From an uncultured Clostridia bacterium (lineage in GTDB: Bacteria > Bacillota > Clostridia > Oscillospirales > Ruminococcaceae), in contig CALATN010000173.1 in NCBI GenBank assembly GCA_937891895.1, positions 1-14,512 on the forward strand: 14,512 nucleotides of DNA, in the 5' to 3' direction. Both the position numbers and the translations under genes were made by a program. Below the pieces are notes generated by a model. That model saw only the letters and a list, made by a program, of their open reading frames with translations. It did not search any database and had not been told where the DNA came from. This document shows, one piece after another, positions 7,767 to 14,512 of this stretch; position 1 is the first letter of the stretch, and each line of letters starts with the position of its first letter.

Positions 7767-7773
7767 CCCCTTT
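7767..7773 (-). promoter_or_regulatory. Shine-Dalgarno that supports an ATT start
   Basis: AAAGGGG on the minus strand lies 9 nt upstream of ATT at 7757. The only other nearby in-frame candidates are CTG at 7766, which touches the site, and TTG at 7739, which is too far. Confidence 0.6.
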
Positions 7774-7777
7774 GTTT

Positions 7778-9145
7778 TTACGCAAGGTATGAGCTTTCTG
7801 TTTTCCAGCTTTCGGTTACAACCTTTTCAACCTCTGCCCACTCGATACTGCCCTGTGCGTACTGAAGAAGTGCAGCACCGAAATCCTCCTTGAAGGTCTG
7901 GCTTGGGAAAAGGGTGAAGTTCCAGGGGATGTTCACGATACCCTCCTCGTCCATCCAGTCAAGCACTTCACGGGGGAGCGGGTCATCAGGTGTTTCAGCA
8001 TCGTCAAAGGTATCGAAAGGTGCGATAAATCCAAGCTTGTTTGTAACGTAATCCTTGCCCATTTCGCTGGAATAGAGCCAGTAGAGGAAGTCTGCGGCGG
8101 CCTGCTGTTCCTCGGCAGAAGCCTGTGAATTGATACAGAAATAGTTTTCCGTACCGATACAGAGTCCCTGATTTTCTTCGCCGTCCATACCTGTATAAAT
8201 CGGCAGATACTTGATGTTTTCAGCAGTTACCACGTTACCGTCAATGCCGTTAATCTGGCTCCATGCCCAGTTGCCGTTCTGCACCATTGCGCACTCGCCA
8301 AGTGCAAATTCAGCCATTGACTCGTCAGTAATCTTTGAGCCGAGCATCTTTCTGTCAACGGTTGAATTGTTGATATAAAGGTCAAAGATATTGCGGAAAT
8401 TTTCGCCGTAAGCAAAGGTAATCTCCTTTGTTTCGTCGCCTGCCAGGTCAACATTTTTATTGGTGAACTCGTAGTAAATCGGCACGTTTGCAAGATGTGT
8501 CTGCCAGCGCCAGTCGTCACCGGGCTTCAGTGAAGTACACGCAAAAACTCCCTTGATACCAAGCTCGTCCTTCTTTGCCTGCATATCCTCAACAACTGCC
8601 CTCAGCTCCTCAAAGCTGTCAACCTCTTCCATATCCTCCATCTCAACAGCCTTGTCAGCAAGGTCAAAATACTTCTCGGTGATCTCGTCATTGTAGATAA
8701 TTCCGTAGCCCTCAACGGTATACGGAATACCATAAGGCACACCGTCAACAGCAAGCGCGGAGTTCTTATCGGTAAGCGAAGCGTAAATTCGTGTATTGCT
8801 CAGGTCAGCACAGTAATCTCTCCAGTTTGCGTAACCTCTCGGGCCGTTGACCTGAAAAATTGTAGGTGCTTCGGAAGTAGACATCTTTGCGCTGAGAGTC
8901 TGCTCATAAGTGTTGTTTGCGGCAGTTTCGACGATAACCTTGTTGCCTGTCTGTTCCTCGTATGCCTTCACGATTTCGTCGTACACCGTTGCACTCTCAG
9001 GCTTGAAGTTAAGGAAACGGACGGTGTGAGTTGCCGCTTCGGGCATATCAGTTACACCCTGCTCAGGCTCCTCGTCACGTCCGCAGGCTGTAAAAAGTGA
9101 TGAACCTACAGCAAGTGCAAGAATTAAAGCAATCTGTTTTTTCAT
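7778..9145 (-). CDS. Sugar ABC transporter substrate-binding lipoprotein (family 1)
   Basis: 455 residues. The signal peptide MKKQIALILALAVGSSLFTAC ends in a lipobox with the lipidated Cys at residue 21, so the mature protein is anchored to the outer face of the membrane. The rest has the length and features of family 1 extracellular solute-binding proteins: an opening beta strand HTVRFLNFKPE, an early IVKAYEEQTGNKVIVE helix-strand unit, and a late AAADFLYWLYSSEMGKDYV helix. ATG at 9145 has AAAGGA (9160-9155) 9 nt upstream; an ATG 21 nt earlier lacks a site. First gene of a three-gene operon with two permeases and no ATPase gene. The divergent GH3 gene suggests a beta-linked oligosaccharide as cargo. 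No clear minus-strand promoter was found; TATAGT at 9213-9208 is the best -10 candidate, with TTGAGT 20 nt upstream. Confidence 0.92.
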   Translation of the reverse strand: MKKQIALILALAVGSSLFTACGRDEEPEQGVTDMPEAATHTVRFLNFKPESATVYDEIVKAYEEQTGNKVIVETAANNTYEQTLSAKMSTSEAPTIFQVNGPRGYANWRDYCADLSNTRIYASLTDKNSALAVDGVPYGIPYTVEGYGIIYNDEITEKYFDLADKAVEMEDMEEVDSFEELRAVVEDMQAKKDELGIKGVFACTSLKPGDDWRWQTHLANVPIYYEFTNKNVDLAGDETKEITFAYGENFRNIFDLYINNSTVDRKMLGSKITDESMAEFALGECAMVQNGNWAWSQINGIDGNVVTAENIKYLPIYTGMDGEENQGLCIGTENYFCINSQASAEEQQAAADFLYWLYSSEMGKDYVTNKLGFIAPFDTFDDAETPDDPLPREVLDWMDEEGIVNIPWNFTLFPSQTFKEDFGAALLQYAQGSIEWAEVEKVVTESWKTESSYLA

Positions 9146-9247
9146 ATGATCAAATCCTTTCTGCATTTACAAAAATTGTTTTAACTATTATTTTCAGAAA
9201 TGCCTTGACTATACATAAAAAATTTATTATTAAACTCAAATTTTTTA

Positions 9248-9276
9248 TTGCAACGCAAATGAATATATAGTACAAT
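9248..9276 (+). promoter_or_regulatory. Promoter of the GH3 gene with a small overlapping inverted repeat
   Basis: TTGCAA (9248-9253), 17-nt spacer, TACAAT (9271-9276); the transcript should start near 9283. The -35 box lies in the inverted repeat TTGC-aac-GCAA (9248-9258), a possible operator. A second, weaker candidate is TTGACT (9205-9210) with TATTAA 17 nt later. The whole divergent spacer (9146-9308) is AT-rich. Confidence 0.6.
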
Positions 9277-9308
9277 ATCTGTAATCACATTGAAAGGATG
9301 TAACTGTT

Positions 9309-12056
9309 ATGGCTAAAATAACTCTTGACTGGAATAAATATATCGACAAATCACGTCAGGTTGCTGCTGAGGGTGTTGTAATGCTGAAAAATGACAACTG
9401 CGTGCTTCCTCTTGACAAGGACAAGTGCACAGCTGTTTTCGGACGTATTCAGAGTCACTACTACAAGAGCGGCACAGGCTCAGGCGGCCTGGTAAATGTT
9501 ACCGAGGTTGTTGGAATAACCGAGGGACTTCTCCGCTGCGGTGCAAAGCTCAATCAGGAGTTGATTGACACATACGCAAAGTGGGAGGAAGAAAATCCAT
9601 TTGACAACGGCGCAGGCTGGGGCGGCGAGCCTTGGTCACAGAAGGAAATGCCGCTTGACGATGATTTCGTTGCACACATTGCGTCAGAGTCCGATTCTGC
9701 TGTGGTAATTATCGGACGTACCGCAGGCGAAGAACAGGACAGCTCAGCTGTTGAGGGTTCGTACCTGTTGAGCACGCTTGAAAAGGAAATGCTTTGCAAG
9801 GTACGTAAGCACTTTAAGAAAATGGCAGTTCTTCTCAACGTGGGCGGTGTGATTGATATGAGCTTTGTCAAGGAAGTAAGTCCTGACGCTGTGCTTTATG
9901 TTTGGCAGGGCGGTATGGTCGGCGGGCTTGGTGCCGCTGACGTGCTTCTCGGCAACGTTAACCCTTGCGGAAAGCTTGCTGACACGATTGCTGAAAAGCT
10001 GGAGGATTACCCCGCTTACAAGTATTTCGGCGACCCTGTGAGAAACTTCTACTGCGAGGATATCTACGTTGGCTACCGTTACTTTGAAACATTCGCAAAG
10101 GACGCTGTGCTCTATCCTTTTGGTTACGGTTTAAGCTATACAACATTTGATTTTGAAACTGTTTCCGCAACTTCCGACAGTGAAAAGATTACCCTTGAAA
10201 TCAAGGTTAAAAACACCGGAAGTTACGCAGGAAAGGAAGTCGTTCAGGTTTACTGCGAAGCACCTCAGGGCAAGCTTGGCAAGGCGGCAAGAGTGCTTTG
10301 CGGTTACGAAAAGACAAAAGAGCTTGCACCGAACGAGGAGCAGGTTCTCCGCATTGAAATTCCGATGTACAGCATTGCTTCCTACGATGACACGGGCGCA
10401 AGCGGACACAAGTCCTGCTACGTTCTTGAAGCGGGTACATACAACATTTACGCAGGCGGCAACGTTCGCTCGGCGGCTTGCGTATACAGCTTTGATATTG
10501 CTGAAACAATCGTTGCCGAACAACTTACCGAAGCGATTGCCCCTGTACTTCCCTTTGAAAGAATGGTAAACCGTGACGGCAAGGCTGTTATGGAAAGTGC
10601 ACCTCTTGCTGAATTTGATATGGACAAGCGCCGTGCTGAAAATCTTCCTGCTGAAATTTTGCAGACAGGTGACAAGGGCATTAAGCTTTCTGACGTTAAG
10701 CGTGGCAAGGCAGCAATGGACGATTTTATTGCACAGCTTACTGATGAGGAGCTGTCCTGCATAATTCGCGGCGAGGGTATGGGAAGTCCTAAGGTTACTC
10801 CTGGTACCGCTTCCGCATTCGGTGCGGTTTCACAGAGTCTTGCTGACAAGGGTATCCCCTGCGGCTGTTGCTCCGACGGTCCTTCGGGTATGCGCCTTGA
10901 CTGCGGCACAACTGCTTTCAGCATTCCAAACGGCACGCTTATTGCCTGCACCTTCAACAAGGAGCTTGTTACCGAACTGTTTGAATTTATGGGCAACGAG
11001 GTTGCGGCAAACAATGTTGAATGTCTGCTCGGCCCTGGAATGAACATTCACCGTTACGTGCTCAACGGACGTAATTTTGAGTATTTCAGCGAAGACCCAT
11101 ACCTTACTGGCACAATGGCTGCCGCTGAGCTTACAGGTATGCACAAGTTCGGTGTTACTGGCACAGTCAAGCATTTCTGCGGCAACAATCAGGAAACTCA
11201 TCGTCACGATATCGACTCGGTTGTTTCCGAGCGTGCGCTCCGTGAGATTTATCTCAAGGGCTTTGAAATTGCTGTAAGAGAGGGCAAGGCTTGCTCCGTA
11301 ATGACAACCTACGGCTCAGTAAACGGCTTGTGGACGGCTGGCAATTACGACCTTGTAACAACAATTCTCCACAACGAATGGGGCTTCAAGGGTATTGTTA
11401 TGACCGACTGGTGGGCTAACATCAACGAGCGCGGCAAGGGTCCCGACAAGAGCAATTTTGCGGCAATGGTACGTGCACAGAATGACATTTATATGGTTTG
11501 CTCCGACGGCTCGAAAAATTCAGCAAACGATAACACTCTTGCTTCACTTGAAAACGGCACGCTTACCCGTGGTGAGTTGCAGAGATGTGCAAAGAACATC
11601 TGCGAGTTCCTTATGAATACTCGTGCAATGGACAGGGTTGAGGGCATTGCTGACGAGTTCGAGATTATCAACCGCCCAGGTGACAACGACAATTTCGATG
11701 CGGCAAATGTTGTGTTCCACAAGCTTGACGGAACAGTTACAATTCCGCTTGAGGACATCTGCACCGACAAGAAGACTTCCTATGTGTTTGCGCTTGACAT
11801 TGTACGCTGCGGTAAGTTCCGTGCGACGATTACCGCTAAATCCGATATGAGCGAGCTTGCGCAGATGCCTGTTACGCTGTTCACGATGGGCACGCCTTGC
11901 GGCAACTACACATGGAACGGCACAAACGGCGAATGGGTTTCCATTTCCCGTGACGACATCAATCTGTTCTCACGCTTTACGGCTTGCAGACTATATTTTG
12001 CACAGAGCGGTCTGAAGCTGAGAGATATTACTTTTGAGATTATTCAGGAATATTAA
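9309..12056 (+). CDS. Glycoside hydrolase family 3 beta-glucosidase, reversed domain order
   Basis: 915 residues, no signal peptide, so cytoplasmic. In most GH3 enzymes the TIM-barrel domain comes first; here it comes second. Residues about 15-280 form the alpha/beta sandwich domain, with GRTAGEEQDSSAVEG at 136-150 offering Glu141 as likely acid/base and PFGYGLSYTTF at 270-280 closing it. Residues about 290-395 are a fibronectin III-like domain. The barrel (about 470-775) holds SDGPSGMR (522-529), GRNFEYFSEDP (587-597), KHFCGNN (621-627) and MTDWW (698-702) with nucleophile Asp700. About 125 further residues form an extra beta-rich C-terminal region. The same permuted order is known in Ruminococcus albus and Butyrivibrio beta-glucosidases. 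AAAGGA (9293-9298) precedes the ATG. It likely hydrolyses the sugar brought in by the divergent transporter; exact linkage uncertain. Confidence 0.93.
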   Translation: MAKITLDWNKYIDKSRQVAAEGVVMLKNDNCVLPLDKDKCTAVFGRIQSHYYKSGTGSGGLVNVTEVVGITEGLLRCGAKLNQELIDTYAKWEEENPFDNGAGWGGEPWSQKEMPLDDDFVAHIASESDSAVVIIGRTAGEEQDSSAVEGSYLLSTLEKEMLCKVRKHFKKMAVLLNVGGVIDMSFVKEVSPDAVLYVWQGGMVGGLGAADVLLGNVNPCGKLADTIAEKLEDYPAYKYFGDPVRNFYCEDIYVGYRYFETFAKDAVLYPFGYGLSYTTFDFETVSATSDSEKITLEIKVKNTGSYAGKEVVQVYCEAPQGKLGKAARVLCGYEKTKELAPNEEQVLRIEIPMYSIASYDDTGASGHKSCYVLEAGTYNIYAGGNVRSAACVYSFDIAETIVAEQLTEAIAPVLPFERMVNRDGKAVMESAPLAEFDMDKRRAENLPAEILQTGDKGIKLSDVKRGKAAMDDFIAQLTDEELSCIIRGEGMGSPKVTPGTASAFGAVSQSLADKGIPCGCCSDGPSGMRLDCGTTAFSIPNGTLIACTFNKELVTELFEFMGNEVAANNVECLLGPGMNIHRYVLNGRNFEYFSEDPYLTGTMAAAELTGMHKFGVTGTVKHFCGNNQETHRHDIDSVVSERALREIYLKGFEIAVREGKACSVMTTYGSVNGLWTAGNYDLVTTILHNEWGFKGIVMTDWWANINERGKGPDKSNFAAMVRAQNDIYMVCSDGSKNSANDNTLASLENGTLTRGELQRCAKNICEFLMNTRAMDRVEGIADEFEIINRPGDNDNFDAANVVFHKLDGTVTIPLEDICTDKKTSYVFALDIVRCGKFRATITAKSDMSELAQMPVTLFTMGTPCGNYTWNGTNGEWVSISRDDINLFSRFTACRLYFAQSGLKLRDITFEIIQEY

Positions 12057-12062
12057 ATGGAT

Positions 12063-12097
12063 AACCCGAGAAGTCTGGCTTCTCGGGTTGAGTTTTT
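12063..12097 (+). terminator. Intrinsic terminator of the GH3 gene
   Basis: Perfect 11-bp stem, arms 12063-12073 (AACCCGAGAAG) and 12079-12089, with 5-nt loop TCTGG, followed by TTTTT at 12093-12097. It lies 6 nt after the stop codon. Confidence 0.92.
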
Positions 12098-12114
12098 ATA
12101 AATGTTATGGTTTA

Positions 12115-12414
12115 TCAACTTAAATCATATGACGAATATCCAAAATCAATTAGCAGATTTTGCATTTTTCTGAAATTCTTAAGATTTATAGATTTTGAAA
12201 ACAATCCTGTTTTATCGAAAAGTATTTTAGTAGGTTTATCAGGAGTAAAAAATTCGAAATATGGAGGTTTGGCAAATATATTTCTTTCTGCAATACAAAT
12301 GTTGCTCTTATAACGTTGTTTAACACAATCCTTAAAAACTATTGCCTCTCCGTTTATGAAGGTAATTCCATTTTTATCAATATCTTTAATTTCAAAAAAA
12401 CTTTTTCCAAGCAC
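12115..12414 (-). CDS. Hypothetical AT-rich 99-residue protein
   Basis: Not recognised. The product starts GKSFFEIKDIDKNGITF and ends FGYSSYDLS. It is mixed alpha/beta with alternating strands (NGITFINGEAIVF, YFEFFTP, TKILFD), lacks a signal peptide or membrane segment, and looks like a compact cytoplasmic domain. The DNA is strongly AT-rich: two 60-base stretches counted (12121-12180 and 12361-12420) are 25% GC, against about 43% in a matching stretch of the GH3 gene. That suggests foreign origin. A near-consensus promoter lies just upstream, so it is probably expressed. The start is unsettled: GTG at 12414 fits the frame, but the only purine-rich site (GGAG) touches it. An out-of-frame ATG at 12419 would join this frame only if one A were added in the A5 run, so a frameshift is possible. 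It converges on the GH3 gene. Confidence 0.55.
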   Translation of the reverse strand: MLGKSFFEIKDIDKNGITFINGEAIVFKDCVKQRYKSNICIAERNIFAKPPYFEFFTPDKPTKILFDKTGLFSKSINLKNFRKMQNLLIDFGYSSYDLS

Positions 12415-12461
12415 TCCATATATTATTATCCAATCTATAAATTCAAATTTATACTAACCTA

Positions 12462-12490
12462 ATTATAACAACCATATCTGCAAAAGTCAA
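12462..12490 (-). promoter_or_regulatory. Near-consensus promoter of the AT-rich orphan gene
   Basis: Minus strand TTGACT (12490-12485), 17-nt spacer, TATAAT (12467-12462), preceded by an extended -10 TG. The expected leader before GTG at 12414 is about 40 nt. Confidence 0.75.
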
Positions 12491-12506
12491 TAAAGGTATG
12501 CTATGT

Positions 12507-12533
12507 CAAAAACGTTCCACTGGAACGTTTTTG
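12507..12533. terminator. 27-bp palindrome, probable bidirectional terminator or operator
   Basis: Arms of 13 bp (12507-12519 and 12521-12533; core AACGTTCCA) around a single central base, flanked by A5 and T5, so each strand reads as a GC-containing stem ending in a T tract. It lies 16 nt upstream of the -35 box of the orphan gene and would stop minus-strand readthrough from gpmI. An operator role is possible but not shown. Confidence 0.6.
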
Positions 12534-12559
12534 AGGGTTAGTTATCCGTAAACCAAACA

Positions 12560-12715
12560 AGGAGGGGCGGTCTTGTTCGCCCCTCCTCGGAATGCTGTCG
12601 CATTCCTCACCTCCTGCTCCGTTTTGGAACGATTGGGGTGTTTCGCCGCTTGCGAGCGGCGATTTAGGGGCGTTGCCCCTAAAAACCCCACCAAAGGGGA
12701 CACAGTCCCCTTTGG
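12560..12715. repeat. Array of five stem-loops (structured non-coding element)
   Basis: The 403 bases between the orphan gene and gpmI hold no convincing gene. They hold the promoter and 27-bp palindrome just listed, then five hairpins in a row: 12560-12587 (10-bp stem, AGGAGGGGCG arm, 8-nt loop), 12589-12606 (7 bp, loop TGTC), 12643-12662 (8 bp, loop TGCG), 12663-12683 (9 bp, loop GTT) and 12691-12715 (11 bp, loop ACA). All five stems are perfect Watson-Crick. TGGGG at 12634-12638 can pair with CCCCA at 12686-12690 and enclose hairpins three and four. The tail (12720-12780) carries AATTC-type short repeats. Similar stem-loop runs occur in many Ruminococcaceae spacers as far as I recall, so an interspersed repeat is the likeliest reading. 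Function unknown; strand undecided. Confidence 0.7.
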
Positions 12716-12780
12716 AAACCCGTTATCGCTTCGCTAATTCTGCAACAATTCCTCATTCCACTTTCCTAATTCCAAATTTA

Positions 12781-12810
12781 AAACCGCTTCTGAAAATTCA
12801 GAAGCGGTTT
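12781..12810 (-). terminator. Terminator after gpmI
   Basis: Near-perfect palindrome with arms 12781-12794 and 12797-12810 (CCGCTTCTG/CAGAAGCGG core). It begins 7 nt after the gpmI stop. On the minus strand the stem is followed by TTTTAAATTT, a modest T tract. Confidence 0.8.
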
Positions 12811-12817
12811 AATCTTA

Positions 12818-14338
12818 TCAAACTATAAGTGACTTACCTGTCATTTCTGCCGGCTGTGGTACGCCGAGAATCTGGAGCATTGTTGGTGCGATATCTGCGA
12901 GTACGCCGCCTTCACGGAGCTTGCAGTCGCCGTAACCTACAACAATCAGTGGAACAGGGTTTGTTGTATGAGCTGTGAATGGTGAGCCGTCAGCTTCCAT
13001 AAGCTTGTCAGCATTACCGTGGTCGGCTGTGATGATTGCTGCGCCGCCCTTTGCGAGAATAGCATTTACCATTCTGCCTACGCACTCGTCAACAGCTTCA
13101 ACTGCTGCTGTTGCTGCTTCGATGATACCTGTATGACCAACCATATCGCAGTTAGCGTAGTTGAGGATGATAACATCGTACTTATCGGAATCGATAGCCT
13201 TTTCAACAGCGTCTGTAACTTCGTAAGCGCTCATTTCAGGCTTCATATCGAAGGTTGCAACCTTTGGAGAGTCGATAAGAATTCTGTCCTCGCCCTCGAA
13301 AGTTGTTTCCTCGCCGCCGTTGAAGAAGAATGTAACGTGAGCATACTTCTGTGTTTCAGCGATACGGAGCTGAGTCATACCCTGCTTGCTGATGTATTCA
13401 CCGAGGGTCATTGTGAGAGCCTCAGGAGGGAATGCAACGGAAACGTTTGGCATTTCAGCGTCGTACTGAGCCATACAAACGAAATTGAGTGGGAAGAAGC
13501 CGTTCTTTCTTTCAAAGCCTGTGAATGCTTCGTCAACAAAGGAACGTGTAATCTGTCTTGCACGGTCAGGACGGAAGTTGAAAAAGATTACGCTGTCATC
13601 AGCGGCAATCTTACCGTTTGTATCAACAACTGTTGGAAGCATGAATTCGTCTGTTACGCCGTTTGCATAAGAATTCTTGATAGCTTCAACAGGGTCAGTT
13701 TCCTTAACACCTTCGCCGTAAACAAGTGCAGCATAAGCCTTTTCAACACGGTCCCAGGCATTGTCACGGTCCATCGCGTAGAAACGGCCTGCGATTGTTG
13801 CAACTGAGCCTGCGCCGATTTTGCCGATTTCAGCAACAAGTTCTTCCATATATTCAGCAGCGGAAGAAGGCGGAACGTCACGTCCGTCGAGGAAAGCGTG
13901 AACGTAAACCTTATCAAGACCCTTAGCCTTAGCCATTTCAACGATACCGAAAAGGTGCTCGATATGGCTGTGAACACCGCCGTCTGAAAGAAGACCTACA
14001 AGGTGAAGTGCTGAGCCTTTTTCAAGACAAGCATCCATTGCATCAGACAGTTCCTTATTCTCAATAAGCTTACCGTCTTTGATTGTTTTTGAAATTTTAA
14101 CAAGCATCTGATAAACAACACGGCCGGCACCGATATTTGTGTGACCGACTTCAGAGTTACCCATCTGTCCATCGGGAAGACCGACATAAAGACCGGAAGC
14201 ATTGATCTGTGTGTGCGGATATTTCGCCATGAGCGCATCGATATTGGGCGTTCCGGCTTTATAAATAGCGTTATCCTCTGTCTTTCCGCGAATGCCGAAG
14301 CCATCGAGGATGAGGAGTGCTGTTAATTTCTTATCCAT
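12818..14338 (-). CDS. gpmI: 2,3-bisphosphoglycerate-independent phosphoglycerate mutase
   Basis: 506 residues, the usual full length. It interconverts 3- and 2-phosphoglycerate in the cytoplasm, in lower glycolysis, using two manganese ions and a phosphoserine. The catalytic set is intact: Asp12 (LDGFG), Ser62 in MGNSEVGHTNIGAGR, His123 in DGGVHSH, DGRDVPP at 151-157, FRPDRARQ at 255-262, Asp398 and His402 in CDMVGHTG, Asp439-His440 in TADHGN, and His457 in TAHTTNP. ATG at 14338 has GAGG 6 nt upstream. The Shine-Dalgarno overlaps the TGA stop of tpiA, and only 8 nt separate the genes, so the two are cotranscribed and probably coupled. A terminator follows. Confidence 0.97.
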   Translation of the reverse strand: MDKKLTALLILDGFGIRGKTEDNAIYKAGTPNIDALMAKYPHTQINASGLYVGLPDGQMGNSEVGHTNIGAGRVVYQMLVKISKTIKDGKLIENKELSDAMDACLEKGSALHLVGLLSDGGVHSHIEHLFGIVEMAKAKGLDKVYVHAFLDGRDVPPSSAAEYMEELVAEIGKIGAGSVATIAGRFYAMDRDNAWDRVEKAYAALVYGEGVKETDPVEAIKNSYANGVTDEFMLPTVVDTNGKIAADDSVIFFNFRPDRARQITRSFVDEAFTGFERKNGFFPLNFVCMAQYDAEMPNVSVAFPPEALTMTLGEYISKQGMTQLRIAETQKYAHVTFFFNGGEETTFEGEDRILIDSPKVATFDMKPEMSAYEVTDAVEKAIDSDKYDVIILNYANCDMVGHTGIIEAATAAVEAVDECVGRMVNAILAKGGAAIITADHGNADKLMEADGSPFTAHTTNPVPLIVVGYGDCKLREGGVLADIAPTMLQILGVPQPAEMTGKSLIV

Positions 14339-14346
14339 TTGAAACC

Positions 14347-14512
14347 TCAGTATTTAACAACTTTGCTGAAATCTTCTGCTTTGAGGGAAGCGCCGCCGAT
14401 GAGGCCGCCGTCGATCTCGGGCTGAGCCATCAGGCCCTTGACGTTCTTGGGGTTCATGGAGCCGCCGTACTGGATGCGCACCTTGTCAGCGCATTCCTGG
14501 CCGTAGGTACGG
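14347..14512 (-). CDS. tpiA: Triosephosphate isomerase, C-terminal part (gene runs off the right edge)
   Basis: The last 55 residues are visible. RIQYGGSMNPKNVKGLM and GGLIGGASLKAEDF are the phosphate-binding beta-alpha units 7 and 8 of triosephosphate isomerase; the more usual spelling of the first is YGGSV. The enzyme interconverts dihydroxyacetone phosphate and glyceraldehyde 3-phosphate. It ends with VVKY and TGA, 8 nt before gpmI. The stretch 14401-14512 is 64% G+C (72 of 112 bases counted), far above the neighbouring gpmI start (27 of 60). Confidence 0.95.
   Translation of the reverse strand, partial: RTYGQECADKVRIQYGGSMNPKNVKGLMAQPEIDGGLIGGASLKAEDFSKVVKY

Noticed and set aside
9248..9260. 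CcpA cre site
   Set aside because: Only part of the cre consensus is present and the central CG is off-centre.
12560..12715. CRISPR array
   Set aside because: The hairpins differ in sequence and spacing; there is no constant repeat and no cas gene.
12592..12828. Short plus-strand open frame across the stem-loop array
   Set aside because: Composition is dictated by the hairpins; no ribosome site and no protein-like pattern.
13019..13807. Plus-strand open frame of 262 codons, Cys-rich
   Set aside because: Lies wholly antisense to the conserved gpmI coding sequence; no known family seen and no start signal.

Overview
The window looks like part of a chromosome from a low-to-mid-GC anaerobic Firmicute of the Ruminococcus type. 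This is inferred from protein resemblance: a reversed-domain GH3 beta-glucosidase of the kind known from Ruminococcus albus and Butyrivibrio, a binding-protein sugar transporter without its own ATPase, secreted proteins with cell-wall-binding repeats, and a tpiA-gpmI glycolytic pair. Shine-Dalgarno sites are strong and sigma-A-like promoters are easy to see. No mobile-element gene, CRISPR array, rRNA or tRNA was found.

Left part (1-5290, all minus strand): a flavodoxin-domain protein with a long Pro/Ala/Glu/Lys-rich tail runs off the left edge. Its start codon is separated from a strong Shine-Dalgarno by a hairpin. Next come two tandem paralogous genes of about 606 and 610 residues. Each encodes a secreted protein with a signal peptide, choline/glucan-binding-like repeats, Ig-like beta domains and a C-terminal alpha/beta domain. 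They share one promoter and are probably translationally coupled, and a terminator follows the second.

Middle (5290-12100): a divergently transcribed gene for a small zinc-dependent phospholipase C-like protein has a near-consensus promoter preceded by a 12-bp direct repeat. A perfect palindromic bidirectional terminator separates it from a carbohydrate module. On the minus strand, this module has a lipoprotein solute-binding protein followed by two MalF/MalG-type permeases. On the plus strand, divergent from them, is a cytoplasmic GH3 enzyme with reversed domain order. The simplest reading is that the transporter imports a beta-linked oligosaccharide, which the GH3 enzyme hydrolyses inside the cell, with an ATPase encoded elsewhere. 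The first permease appears to start with a non-canonical ATT codon.

Right part (12100-14512): a very AT-rich 99-residue orphan gene (minus) has a near-consensus promoter. It is followed by about 300 bp of non-coding DNA packed with stem-loops, which looks like an interspersed structured repeat. Then come gpmI and the 3' end of tpiA, both on the minus strand and closely spaced. The visible tpiA fragment is much richer in GC than its neighbours.

I do not see a convincing complete new multi-gene system. The items most worth a second look are the stem-loop array, the ATT start, the hairpin between Shine-Dalgarno and start in the flavodoxin gene, the repeat-tailed flavodoxin itself, and the AT-rich orphan.
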